Source: an uncultured Planctomycetaceae bacterium
GTDB lineage: Bacteria; Planctomycetota; Planctomycetia; Planctomycetales; Planctomycetaceae
Direction of reading: 5' to 3'
Assembly (NCBI GenBank): GCA_943787265.1
Contig: CALSLT010000027.1
Location: forward strand, 186,001-250,000
DNA: 64,000 bases
Shown: positions 55,153 to 63,091 of the stretch, piece by piece
How the letters are laid out: each line of letters opens with the position of its first letter
Numbering within the stretch: position 1 is the stretch's first letter
Translations under genes and position numbers: made by a program
Notes under the pieces: model-generated
Databases searched by the model: none
The model's input: the letters and a program-made list of their open reading frames with translations, nothing else
What the model was told of the DNA's origin: nothing

Positions 55153-56532
55153 ATGTGGAAACGAACGAATCGGTTTTCGATGCAATATCGTCGAGTCACG
55201 CATCTGTTGAAAGTCGCGTTGCTGATCAGCGTCACCGCAACGGGCTTGTCCCAAATCGCCGACTCGGCGGTCGCGGGCGACACTCGCACGACATGGGAAT
55301 ACAAGGGCGGATACGGGCCAAGCTGGTTCGTTCATGAAGAGGGCAAGAAGTGGGTAATTTATCGTGGAGACGGTCAGACATTTCTTTACACCGAGGAGCA
55401 GCGGACAACAGAGCACATTGAGCTGCGTGGTCCGTACACGAAACTCCTCATTCGCCTGAGTGACGACCGTTTTGAAACGCGTCGATCCAAAGACCAGGCC
55501 TGGCGACGCTCGGCCGGCGGAGGGTGGGTCACCAGGGAGAATATTCCGAAACATATTCTGCAGGCTCCGACCGATTACCAGCTCCGACTTGTCTATTTCG
55601 TGCCAACAGATCGCGAGCCAGCTCTGCATTATGAAACGAAAATTCGGCTGATCATGTCAATGATGGCGGAGCTTCTGCACAACGATCTCCGGTCAAAGGG
55701 CTTCCGACCGAAGCCGCTCGACTTTGAAATGCGTAACGGCAAAATGCTCGTACATCTTGTTCGCGCGGAGAAGCCAGCGGCCTTTTACAGAAAGGATGCG
55801 TGGCCGGAAACGACGGTTCAGCTAAAACGAATTCAGGGAGAATTGCTTCAAAAGTTTGGCGACCCGAAGAGACACCTGACCGTCGTCTTCGCAGAGACTT
55901 ATGGCGAGGAACCAGTTCCTGAAGCATGGAGTGGTCATATCGCGCTTGGTAGCGGCCAACCTCCAGATGGTGGCTTTGCGGTGTATTCAAGCTGGATTCT
56001 GAAGGACTTGTTTTCCGCGACGAATCGAGAGCAACAAGTCAAACTTTTTTTCGACGAAACTCCGGTTGCAGGACGCAAGGCATTTGGCAGCCGACAACCG
56101 AATTCTCCACGCTTTGAGTTTGTAGAGGATGGGTTTGGCGCCGAGATTCATGAACTCGGTCATGCGCTGGGATGTCCGCACGATTATCGCAGCCCGCGGA
56201 ACATCATGGGCAGTGGATTTCGGCGACTGCGTCAGAACCTGGATCCACGCGTGCGGTCTAACAGCAGAATCGGGTTCTCGCCGGAAAACGCCCGAATGCT
56301 GATGTGCTCGCGCTATCTCGCGACCGATCTCACGCTCAGTGATTACGATCCGCCTCAGGTCACATTCGATATCGAAAGACGAGGGCGAGCACTGGTGGCC
56401 GTGATCAATGCAGAAGATCAAACTGGTCTGCGAGCCCTTCTGCTACGGACACTTAGCGGGAAGGTGCCGTCGGTGGAAAGGCGCTCCGTGGAACGAAACA
56501 GTCATTTGTTGAGCGTCTCTCGCCCGACCTGA
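55153..56532 (+). CDS. Exported zinc metalloprotease (metzincin-like), frameshifted C-terminus
   Basis: 459 residues. A hydrophobic signal segment (about 17-37, VALLISVTATGLSQIADSAV) is followed by a region that includes KGGYGPSWFVHEEGKKW, probably N-terminal binding domain, and a catalytic domain with the metzincin zinc motif HELGHALGCPHDY (about 332-344) and RNIMG as a likely Met-turn. Such enzymes cut secreted or surface proteins; the substrate is unknown. The frame ends at 56530-56532 in SVSRPT, but the next frame continues with a coherent protein, LSPDLTAGGTGLRMELF and DAGGNITRV, to a TGA at 56622. One base appears to be missing near 56460-56520, so the intact gene probably ended there with a beta-sandwich domain. 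Confidence 0.8.
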   Translation: MWKRTNRFSMQYRRVTHLLKVALLISVTATGLSQIADSAVAGDTRTTWEYKGGYGPSWFVHEEGKKWVIYRGDGQTFLYTEEQRTTEHIELRGPYTKLLIRLSDDRFETRRSKDQAWRRSAGGGWVTRENIPKHILQAPTDYQLRLVYFVPTDREPALHYETKIRLIMSMMAELLHNDLRSKGFRPKPLDFEMRNGKMLVHLVRAEKPAAFYRKDAWPETTVQLKRIQGELLQKFGDPKRHLTVVFAETYGEEPVPEAWSGHIALGSGQPPDGGFAVYSSWILKDLFSATNREQQVKLFFDETPVAGRKAFGSRQPNSPRFEFVEDGFGAEIHELGHALGCPHDYRSPRNIMGSGFRRLRQNLDPRVRSNSRIGFSPENARMLMCSRYLATDLTLSDYDPPQVTFDIERRGRALVAVINAEDQTGLRALLLRTLSGKVPSVERRSVERNSHLLSVSRPT

Positions 56533-56624
56533 CAGCAGGCGGTACAGGTCTCCGTATGGAATTATTCGTTTCTGATGCTGGAGGGAACATTACGCGAGTC
56601 ATCGTGTCGATGAAACAACCGTGA
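56460..56624 (+). pseudogene. Out-of-frame C-terminal remnant of the metalloprotease gene
   Basis: Read in the frame one base back from the protease, this stretch encodes LSPDLTAGGTGLRMELF then VSDAGGNITRVIVSMKQP and a TGA at 56622-56624. The content fits the last strand of an Ig-like or Fn3-like domain and continues from the truncated protease. Its existence is inferred from the sense of the translation; whether the shift is biological or a sequencing error cannot be told. Confidence 0.65.
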
Positions 56625-56938
56625 CGCGACGGAAGGTCCGATCATCTGTGAAGCGTCCGTCTGGCACTGGACGTGCCCAGGCAATTCTTAAAATGTCTCA
56701 ATGCTGAATGCACGGCAAGCGTGATGCAATATTTAAATGTTTGCGGAGAAACTGGCTTGGACCGATTCGGAGCACGGCCAATCGAGCAACTCCGAATGAG
56801 TTTCCGAAGTGATACGGTTCAATCTGCAATTTTCTTGCGAATCTGCCGGTTTCGGTAGACAAGCGGGGCCCTGAGATGCCTCAATGGGGCGTTCATACAG
56901 ACGATTTTGGGGTTCCGCTTTGATTCTGGAGGCGACGT
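56625..56938. other. Intergenic region upstream of ECF sigma gene
   Basis: 314 bases. A good ribosome-binding site (GGAGG at about 56928-56932) marks its end; otherwise I found no gene or repeat. Promoter elements for the ECF sigma gene are expected but not recognisable. Confidence 0.5.
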
Positions 56939-57616
56939 TTGAGCGATTCAGCGACGAAAACATCGATCTGGACAGAGGTTGCGGCGATGGCTGCGGACCT
57001 TGGGAACGGAGATCGGTCTGCGCTGACTCGGCTTTATGATGTCGCGGCGCCTCGATTATTGCGGTATGCCGAGACGCTGACTCGGAATCGAGCAGACGCT
57101 GAGGATGCCATGCAGTCGGCATTGGTCAAGGTCGCTCGGAAGCCGAAACAGCTCGCTAATGCGGACAAGCCGTGGGCTTATCTGGTCCGAGTGGTTCGGA
57201 ACGAGGCTCTGAAAGTGATCGGTCGTCGGAAGCCGATTGCTTCGCTGGCCAGCCTGCTTCAGGCTTGGCGGCCGGTGGAGTGCCCGCTTGAGCAGCAGGA
57301 GTCTCGCGAGAAGGTTCAGCAGGCGGTTGCCAAGTTGCCAGCCGAACAGGCGGAAGTCGTCGTTCTGAAAATCTGGGAACAGTTCACGTTTGCCGAAATC
57401 GCCGAACTGATTCACGAGTCCCCCAACACCGCAGCCAGCCGTTACCGCTACGCTCTGGAAAAACTTTCGCGGCACCTGCAACCGCTGGTCGATTCCGCTC
57501 GGGCAGACATCGGTCAGCCGTCCGCCGTAAAGGAAAATACGACGAGCGAAGAAACTCAAAAGCCAGCAAAGTCAAAGTCCGGCCTCAGCAGCAAACAGGA
57601 GGTGCCTCGTGTCTGA
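56939..57616 (+). CDS. ECF-type RNA polymerase sigma factor (second copy)
   Basis: 225 residues from TTG 56939, with GGAGG six bases upstream. Region 2: ALTRLYDVAAPRLLRYAETL, RADAEDAMQSALVKVAR, KPWAYLVRVVRNEAL; region 4: LPAEQAEVVVLKIWEQFTFA and SPNTAASRYRYALEKL. The C-terminal 40 residues are low-complexity (Lys/Ser/Thr). Its stop overlaps the next start by eight bases, so it forms an operon with a transmembrane protein that could act as anti-sigma factor. It is only distantly similar to the ECF factor at 4.3 kb, so the two are not recent duplicates. Confidence 0.92.
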   Translation: MSDSATKTSIWTEVAAMAADLGNGDRSALTRLYDVAAPRLLRYAETLTRNRADAEDAMQSALVKVARKPKQLANADKPWAYLVRVVRNEALKVIGRRKPIASLASLLQAWRPVECPLEQQESREKVQQAVAKLPAEQAEVVVLKIWEQFTFAEIAELIHESPNTAASRYRYALEKLSRHLQPLVDSARADIGQPSAVKENTTSEETQKPAKSKSGLSSKQEVPRV

Positions 57617-58070
57617 AACCGAGCAACTGTTTGCCGCACTGGGAGCTGAAGTTCCTGACTTTGAGCCGACCGATTGGGAATTCGCAGCGGAAGAAGAATT
57701 GATCTACTTCTGCGACGACGCTCCCGATCCTCGTTCTGGGCTGCGGACCGAAATTCTGATCCAACTCGACCGGGTTGATCGCGGCCGGGAACTGGTCAGT
57801 CGCCTGACAGTGATGGCCTCGTTCATGCTGGCTGCCGTGCTGGTCGTCTTTGGGCCGAGCAACGACACGACTCAGGCCGAAGCTGTCGCTCAGGTCGAAC
57901 CGGCAGGAATGTCGCGGTTTCCTTTGGGCTCTCCGACAAGCGGGCCAGCACTTCTTGTTGAAGCTAGCCGCGAAACGGATTCCTGGGCACTGGTCGAAGC
58001 CTACAGCGAAATCCGCGAGCAGCATCGCAACAAGCTGTCTCGCAAACTAAGCGTCGGCACAGTTCAGTAA
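57609..58070 (+). CDS. Single-pass membrane protein, candidate anti-sigma partner
   Basis: 153 residues from GTG 57609, which has a perfect AGGAGGT ribosome-binding site inside the sigma gene. The first 65 residues are acidic (DFEPTDWEFAAEEEL), then a single membrane helix (about 66-84, LTVMASFMLAAVLVVF), then a polar 70-residue outer part. I see no zinc-binding ZAS motif (HxxxCxxC) and cannot match it to a known anti-sigma family. The overlap with the sigma gene is the only reason to propose that role. Confidence 0.7.
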   Translation: MSETEQLFAALGAEVPDFEPTDWEFAAEEELIYFCDDAPDPRSGLRTEILIQLDRVDRGRELVSRLTVMASFMLAAVLVVFGPSNDTTQAEAVAQVEPAGMSRFPLGSPTSGPALLVEASRETDSWALVEAYSEIREQHRNKLSRKLSVGTVQ

Positions 58071-58104
58071 ACTGGTTTTGCTACCCTATTGCGAAGAAGC
58101 ACAG

Positions 58105-59187
58105 TCAAGCGGCTCGACGTGCTTGCTGATTTCGTTGCAGGACGGCAGAGACGGCGGTTGAGACTCGCTCGATGGAGAGTTCTTCCATACAAGCGAGGTG
58201 TCGGGCCCCTCGGTTGGGGCAGCGTTTTCGGTAGCTGGCATGGCAGTCGACACACGACGATACCAGTTCATGAGCACATCCAAGAGGACCGGAAATCTGC
58301 GGACTCGTGCAGGTGAAGAGGCCGACGACAGGCGTGTCCAGGCTCGCCGCCAGGTGCAGCGGTCCCGCGTCGTTGGCGAGCAGACAATCGGCCTGCTGAA
58401 GAAAAGCGGCGAGGCGAATCTGCGAAGTTTTTCCGACGAGGTTCAGCACAGACTTCGAAGGAACGAACTTTTTCATCAGCGACACAAAGTGCTCGCCAGC
58501 AGCGGCTTCAGCGTCACCGCCCAGGACGGCAACTCCGGCTCCGTGAACGCGCATCGCCTTGCACGCGACGACGGCGAAGTTTTCTACCGGCCAACGCTTG
58601 GTCAACCAGTCGGCTCCGGGGTGAATCGCGAGCAATGGACGTCGTACCGTACGTGTCTGACCAATCGCCCAGTCCGTGGCTCGGCGGTCGATTGTGATTT
58701 CGCTGACTCGTCGGAGATGTCCAACGCCAAGTGATTCTGCAACCCGCCAGTATCGGACGAACTCGGGCACGAGCGGCCCGGAATCGTGGATCAAATCCGT
58801 GTAGGTGTAGCTCGAACCTTCGCACGCAGTTTCGAGTCCCAGCCGGATCGGCGCCCCCGTTGCCAGGCTCATCAAGCCGGTTCGTAACTGGCCGCGCAGA
58901 TCGATTGTGATATCAAACTGCTGAGACTGCAGATTGCGAAGAAGCGGCCGCCAGTGATGAACCATCTCCCGGCGTTTGTACGGAACGACTCGCGCGACGC
59001 GAGGATGATTTTCCAGCAGGCCGGAGTTTTCTTCACTGACGATCGCCGTCAGTGTCGCCGTGGAAAATCGCTCCGACAGAGCGGGAAACAGCGGTAGGCT
59101 CCGGACCACTCCGCTCAACGAATTCGGCAGGATGATGCCGATCCGCTCGTGCGAAATCTGGTTGAGTCGTGCCGCCAGGTTCGACAT
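58105..59187 (-). CDS. Glycosyltransferase family 9 (heptosyltransferase-like)
   Basis: 360 residues from ATG 59187; the frame runs open to 59292 but the extra N-terminus is basic and unsupported. Two Rossmann halves: RIGIILPNSLSGVVRSLPLF at the start and LLAIHPGADWLTKRWPVENF in the middle, followed by NLVGKTSQIRLAAFLQQADC, NDAGPLHLAA and a Cys-rich C-terminal stretch CVDCHASYRKRCPN. These are GT9 features (lipopolysaccharide core heptosyltransferases WaaC, WaaF and planctomycete relatives). The donor sugar is not fixed by the sequence. It lies convergently to the sigma/membrane pair and downstream of the HtrA-like gene. Confidence 0.9.
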   Translation of the reverse strand: MSNLAARLNQISHERIGIILPNSLSGVVRSLPLFPALSERFSTATLTAIVSEENSGLLENHPRVARVVPYKRREMVHHWRPLLRNLQSQQFDITIDLRGQLRTGLMSLATGAPIRLGLETACEGSSYTYTDLIHDSGPLVPEFVRYWRVAESLGVGHLRRVSEITIDRRATDWAIGQTRTVRRPLLAIHPGADWLTKRWPVENFAVVACKAMRVHGAGVAVLGGDAEAAAGEHFVSLMKKFVPSKSVLNLVGKTSQIRLAAFLQQADCLLANDAGPLHLAASLDTPVVGLFTCTSPQISGPLGCAHELVSSCVDCHASYRKRCPNRGARHLACMEELSIERVSTAVSAVLQRNQQARRAA

Positions 59188-59363
59188 CCGTTTCCGCCTG
59201 CCAGTCCGTCGGTGGCCGAGGTCTTCCGAATGAAAATTCCGCACATCGAGCAAGCGTTGCTCGGCGGGGCCGGACTGTATTCCTGATCTCAATTTTGCGG
59301 CAAGATCGACAGCATCGTGGCAGACTGGGCAAACCTGGCATAAGCCCCTGCAGAAGTCGTCGC

Positions 59364-60503
59364 TTATTCACGTACCGGTCGGTCAGTGAGGTCGACCTGG
59401 ATCGTGACTTTTCGGCCGCCTCGCCAGACGACGACTTCGGCCATGTTGCCAGTGTCCGAAAGGCTGACTTTGTTAATCAGATGGCTTTCGTCGAGCACTT
59501 CCGTCCCATTGAATTCGAGGATGATGTCGTTGTAGCGGAGGTCCGCCTTTGCTGCGGGGGTGTTCGGGTAGACTTCCAGAATTCTCGCTCCACGGACTCG
59601 GTAAAGCAAAAGCTCCACAGCGGCTTCGTAGTCGAATTCTGAATCCAGCTTCACGCCAAGATACGCTCTTTTGACAGAGCCATATTCCAGCAGGTGGTCA
59701 ACGACTCGCTGAACCAGGTTGCTCGGAATACTGAAACCAATGCCTTCGTTGCCGCCGTGCGTCGACGCGATGGCCGTGTTGATACCGATCAGTTTTCCCT
59801 GCAAATCGATCAACGGACCGCCGCTGTTACCTGGGTTGATCGCGGCGTCGGTCTGGATGAAATCTTGATTCAGAACTCCCGATCGATTGCCGATGCCCAG
59901 TGAACTTCGCCCGCGAGCACTGACTATTCCCATTGTCACAGACTGGCTGAGACCGAATGGACTGCCGCAGGCAAGCACAATGTTTCCAATGTTAAGCTCG
60001 TCCGAATTGCCCCAGCGAAGCGGTTCCAGATTTCTTGCTTCAACTTCCATAACGGCGATGTCGCTGTATGGGTCGTTCCAGACTTTCCGAGGATTGATGA
60101 CTCGGCCGTCCGGCAGATGAATGGCGATCGAGTCGAGATTCGGCAACGCATCGTTAATCACGTGCCGGTTGGTGACGATGTATTGGCCAGGCCGTTTGCG
60201 ACTGGTCATGACCACGCCGGAGCCAGTTTCTTCGACTCGGCCGCGCCCCGCTACTTTGCGGAAGCTGTTGATGTGAACAACGCTCGGCATCACCACGCGG
60301 GCGATCTTCGACAGCACTTTGCTCGTGTCTGACAGCGATGATCCGCCCGCGTCGAGTTCGCGGTAAAGCTCTTCAGTTTCGCCAGCGGTTAGCGATTCGG
60401 CCTGGACGGTGGCAGCAGGGCCGTGCATGTTGAGGCCGGCGCCCAAGCCGAAGCCCAGAGCGATGCCGAAGCAGCACAACAGTGTCGAGCGAGTCATTTT
60501 CAT
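59364..60503 (-). CDS. HtrA/DegP-type serine protease with PDZ domain
   Basis: 379 residues. A signal peptide (STLLCCFGIALGFGLGAGL) is followed by a trypsin-like domain whose triad is visible: His in TNRHVIND (about 113), Asp in DPYSDIAVMEV (about 149) and Ser in INPGNSGGPLID (about 226). One PDZ domain follows (about 280-370, AYLGVKLDSEF, VYPNTPAAKADLRYNDIIL). Such proteases degrade or refold damaged envelope proteins and act in stress signalling. One PDZ domain instead of two makes it DegS-like in layout, although the gene neighbourhood gives no sigma-E partner. The stop lies 176 bases upstream of the GT9 start. Confidence 0.93.
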   Translation of the reverse strand: MKMTRSTLLCCFGIALGFGLGAGLNMHGPAATVQAESLTAGETEELYRELDAGGSSLSDTSKVLSKIARVVMPSVVHINSFRKVAGRGRVEETGSGVVMTSRKRPGQYIVTNRHVINDALPNLDSIAIHLPDGRVINPRKVWNDPYSDIAVMEVEARNLEPLRWGNSDELNIGNIVLACGSPFGLSQSVTMGIVSARGRSSLGIGNRSGVLNQDFIQTDAAINPGNSGGPLIDLQGKLIGINTAIASTHGGNEGIGFSIPSNLVQRVVDHLLEYGSVKRAYLGVKLDSEFDYEAAVELLLYRVRGARILEVYPNTPAAKADLRYNDIILEFNGTEVLDESHLINKVSLSDTGNMAEVVVWRGGRKVTIQVDLTDRPVRE

Positions 60504-60556
60504 CCTGCAGCTCCGTTCGTAGGCAGGCCCGGTTGCTGGCTGTCGTTGAGCCGTTA

Positions 60557-61012
60557 TCAGCGATCAAATTTCAGATCGTCGAGCGTGATTTCCCGCTCGC
60601 TGAATCTGTTTTCGTAGTCACACGCTTTGTCCCAGTCGACTTCGTCGGTCTCGTCCGTGCCAAGCTCTTCCTGAGAACGCTGGCACTCAACACACATCAC
60701 CGAGTACGGCAATGCTTTGAGACGAGCGATAGGAATCGGACCTTCACAGCCTTCGCACGTGCCATACCGCCCTTCGCGGATCATCACGATTGCCCGCTGA
60801 ATGAAGAACAATTCGCGAGTCTCGATCGACGCGAGTTGAGAGTTCAGCTCGTTGACCGCTCCGTTATTCGCGGCGTCACCCAGGTCACCGACGTTTCGTC
60901 GCGATGCGTCACTGGTTTCGCTGTCGGAATCATCCGAAAGCTTCTTTCGCAGTTCGTTGCAGCGAGCAACGAGACGCTCATGAAGACGAAGGAGTGCATC
61001 TGATCGAGACAT
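60557..61012 (-). CDS. DksA/TraR C4-type zinc-finger protein
   Basis: 151 residues from ATG 61012, with AGGA eight bases upstream; the frame continues up to 61180 without similarity. A helical N-terminal half (ALLRLHERLVARCNELRKKL) leads into a C4 zinc finger, CEGC followed about 20 residues later by CVEC (IPIARLKALPYSVMCVECQ). DksA-like proteins bind RNA polymerase and tune transcription with ppGpp; TraR-like forms act without it. The coiled-coil tip acidic pair typical of DksA is not evident, so a TraR/YocK-like role is possible. It is 53 bases upstream of the protease gene on the same strand. Confidence 0.85.
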   Translation of the reverse strand: MSRSDALLRLHERLVARCNELRKKLSDDSDSETSDASRRNVGDLGDAANNGAVNELNSQLASIETRELFFIQRAIVMIREGRYGTCEGCEGPIPIARLKALPYSVMCVECQRSQEELGTDETDEVDWDKACDYENRFSEREITLDDLKFDR

Positions 61013-61652
61013 TTCGGCCGTCCTGGAATGTCGACTCAAAGGTGGATCACAAACTTCCGCTGTCTGAACAGGCCCGTAGACAGATACGCCGCCGGAGCCT
61101 GAACCCTGCGCGGATCGAACGGGCAAACATACAACAGTCCGGCGATCCCCCTGACGATTCCGCAGGGTTTCTGTCAGCAATCAGGTCGACGTGGTTTGCC
61201 CGAACCGCAGGAGCCGCAGAATCGGTTCGCCGGGAACCACCGAACGCATCGCGAAACCGGCAGAAGGACTGCACTCCGCGAGACCGCTTTTCAACGGAAT
61301 TTCGACAGAATCACGGAAATCGTCGAAATCGTCATGTGCTTTTCGTCGGCTTCCGCACTAGATATAGTGAACCCCGTCCTGTCGAACATGAATTTGCTCG
61401 AAACTACTGCCTCGTCAGGAGTTGAGTCATCTGGGTGGGCTGCTCGCAGGATCGGAATGATCGTCTGCCGAGTGGTCTCGGCCACAAAACTCAGAGTCCC
61501 GCCTCGTTTATCCCACCTCGCTGTTTTATTTCCGGCTGCCCAGTTTACTTCGAGTGCTCACTGGCTGTTACCAGGAGTCGACGGTCTGACTCCAACTGTC
61601 GGGCCCATCGACAGGTTCAGCTCGCGGCACACTTTCCGAAAGCGATCTCACA
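61013..61652. other. Divergent intergenic region upstream of two genes
   Basis: 640 bases between the DksA-like gene (minus) and the duplicated-domain lipoprotein gene (plus), the largest gap of the window. Several overlapping frames exist but none has a ribosome-binding site plus protein character. It must hold at least two promoters, which I cannot delineate. Confidence 0.5.
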
Positions 61653-62870
61653 ATGACTCCACGCCGGAACGCAGCTTTCCTGGCATCGCCGTTGTCGGCA
61701 TTGACCGTTGCGCCGATGCTCGCGTCGGCGGCTCTGATGATCTTCGCTGGTGGCTGTACCGAAGCCCCCGAAATCACCAGACGGTTCGTCCCCAAACCAT
61801 CGACGGCCTCAAGCGATGCTCCGGCCGTGCCAACGGCATCCGAACGGCCAGCAGCTCCGAAGTCGACTGAAAAGGTCGACGGCAGAATGCTGGCCGCGAT
61901 CGTTCCGGCCGGCGGACAAGGCTGGTTCTTCAAGATCTCAGATGTCGACGCAGCGGTTGTCGGCCAGGTCAAGAACTTTGAGACGTTGCTCAAGACGTTG
62001 AAAATCGAAGGTGGCAAGCCGGTCTGGAAAGCTCCGGAAGGATGGACAGAACAAGGTAAGTCCGGGATGCGTGCCGAGACATTTGCAATTGGTTCCGGAG
62101 ACTCAAAGACCGAGTGCTCCGTCATCGCGTTGCCGAACGACGATCCAGCTTCGGACGAATACATCCTGCCGAACGTAAATCGTTGGCGAGGTCAGCTTAG
62201 CCTGGGAAAACAATCGATCGACGAGATGAAGGCGTCCGACGATTTCCACCAGTTCGATCTGGAAGACGGCACAACAATCACCTGGGTAAACCTGGCGGGA
62301 AAAGTACCGGCACGTCCGGGAAGCGGATCAGCCAGCCCGAGTCGACCGGCCACTGCGGGAGCTTCATCCGCAGCCGGTCCATCGCTGCCGCCCGGGCATC
62401 CGCCAACTGGCGGAGCAACCGCGTCTAAGCCAACCGCTGGTGGCAAGAGCTCGCCAACGTCTATCCCGGAAATGACCTTCGAAGTACCCGACGGCTGGGT
62501 CTCTGGAAGTCTGAAGCCCTTCCGAAAAATTTCGTGGACCGTCGACAACGACGGAAAGACCGCGGAGTTTTACATCTCGGCCCTGGGTGCTGCCGGATCG
62601 GACGTTGCTCAAAACGTTAATCGCTGGCGAGGTCAGGCCGGGTTGAAGAGTCTCAAAGAGAATGAATTGTCGAACGAAGTTAAAGACATTTTGATCGGTG
62701 GTGAGAAGGGAAGTCTCATTGAAATTTCAGGCGAGAAGCAATCGATCATCGGCGCGATCGTTGTCAAAGGCGACACCGGCTGGTTCTTCAAACTGGTCGG
62801 CGACCCGGACACCGTTTCACGTGAAAAAGACAACGTTCGAGCGTTCCTGAATTCAGTGAAGTTCCGCTAG
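61653..62870 (+). CDS. Duplicated-domain lipoprotein of unknown function
   Basis: 405 residues. The N-terminus ends in a lipobox-like IFAGGC after a hydrophobic stretch, so it is probably an anchored lipoprotein. Two related halves follow: about residues 75-215 and 270-405. They share the phrase NVNRWRGQ (once about 174, once about 323) and similar openings (PEGWTEQG versus PDGWVSGS) and endings (GWFFKISD in the first half, GWFFKLVG in the second). A Pro/Ser/Gly/Ala-rich linker separates them. I do not recognise the family; the repeated unit is typical of planctomycete secreted proteins. No Shine-Dalgarno sequence was seen before ATG 61653. Confidence 0.8.
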   Translation: MTPRRNAAFLASPLSALTVAPMLASAALMIFAGGCTEAPEITRRFVPKPSTASSDAPAVPTASERPAAPKSTEKVDGRMLAAIVPAGGQGWFFKISDVDAAVVGQVKNFETLLKTLKIEGGKPVWKAPEGWTEQGKSGMRAETFAIGSGDSKTECSVIALPNDDPASDEYILPNVNRWRGQLSLGKQSIDEMKASDDFHQFDLEDGTTITWVNLAGKVPARPGSGSASPSRPATAGASSAAGPSLPPGHPPTGGATASKPTAGGKSSPTSIPEMTFEVPDGWVSGSLKPFRKISWTVDNDGKTAEFYISALGAAGSDVAQNVNRWRGQAGLKSLKENELSNEVKDILIGGEKGSLIEISGEKQSIIGAIVVKGDTGWFFKLVGDPDTVSREKDNVRAFLNSVKFR

Positions 62871-62933
62871 GAAATTCGTCATCGTACGAATGACGAGTCG
62901 CAGGGTACGTCGCGACGCATCTCACTCGGGGGG

Positions 62934-62955
62934 CACTGGTTGCTCGCAACCAGTG
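62934..62955. repeat. Hairpin between lipoprotein and resB-like genes
   Basis: CACTGGTTGC, TC, GCAACCAGTG: a perfect 10-base-pair stem with a two-base loop. No T-run follows, so it is not a standard terminator. It sits just after a degenerate GGTACGTCGCGACGCA palindrome (62899-62920). Confidence 0.75.
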
Positions 62956-63091
62956 TCGCGCAGCGACAAGAAGAATCGAAAGTAAATTTAGCAGACCTCT
63001 TGCGGCTGGGTGGCTGACTCACTGCCAACCGAATTACATACTTTAAAGCTAACTTACATCCTCACCGCTGCTTCGGCAGCCGGAGAAAATC

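Noticed and set aside
61196..61870. Plus-strand frame of 224 codons before the duplicated-domain lipoprotein
   Set aside because: It runs into the lipoprotein gene in another frame, lacks a ribosome-binding site and reads as low-quality protein.
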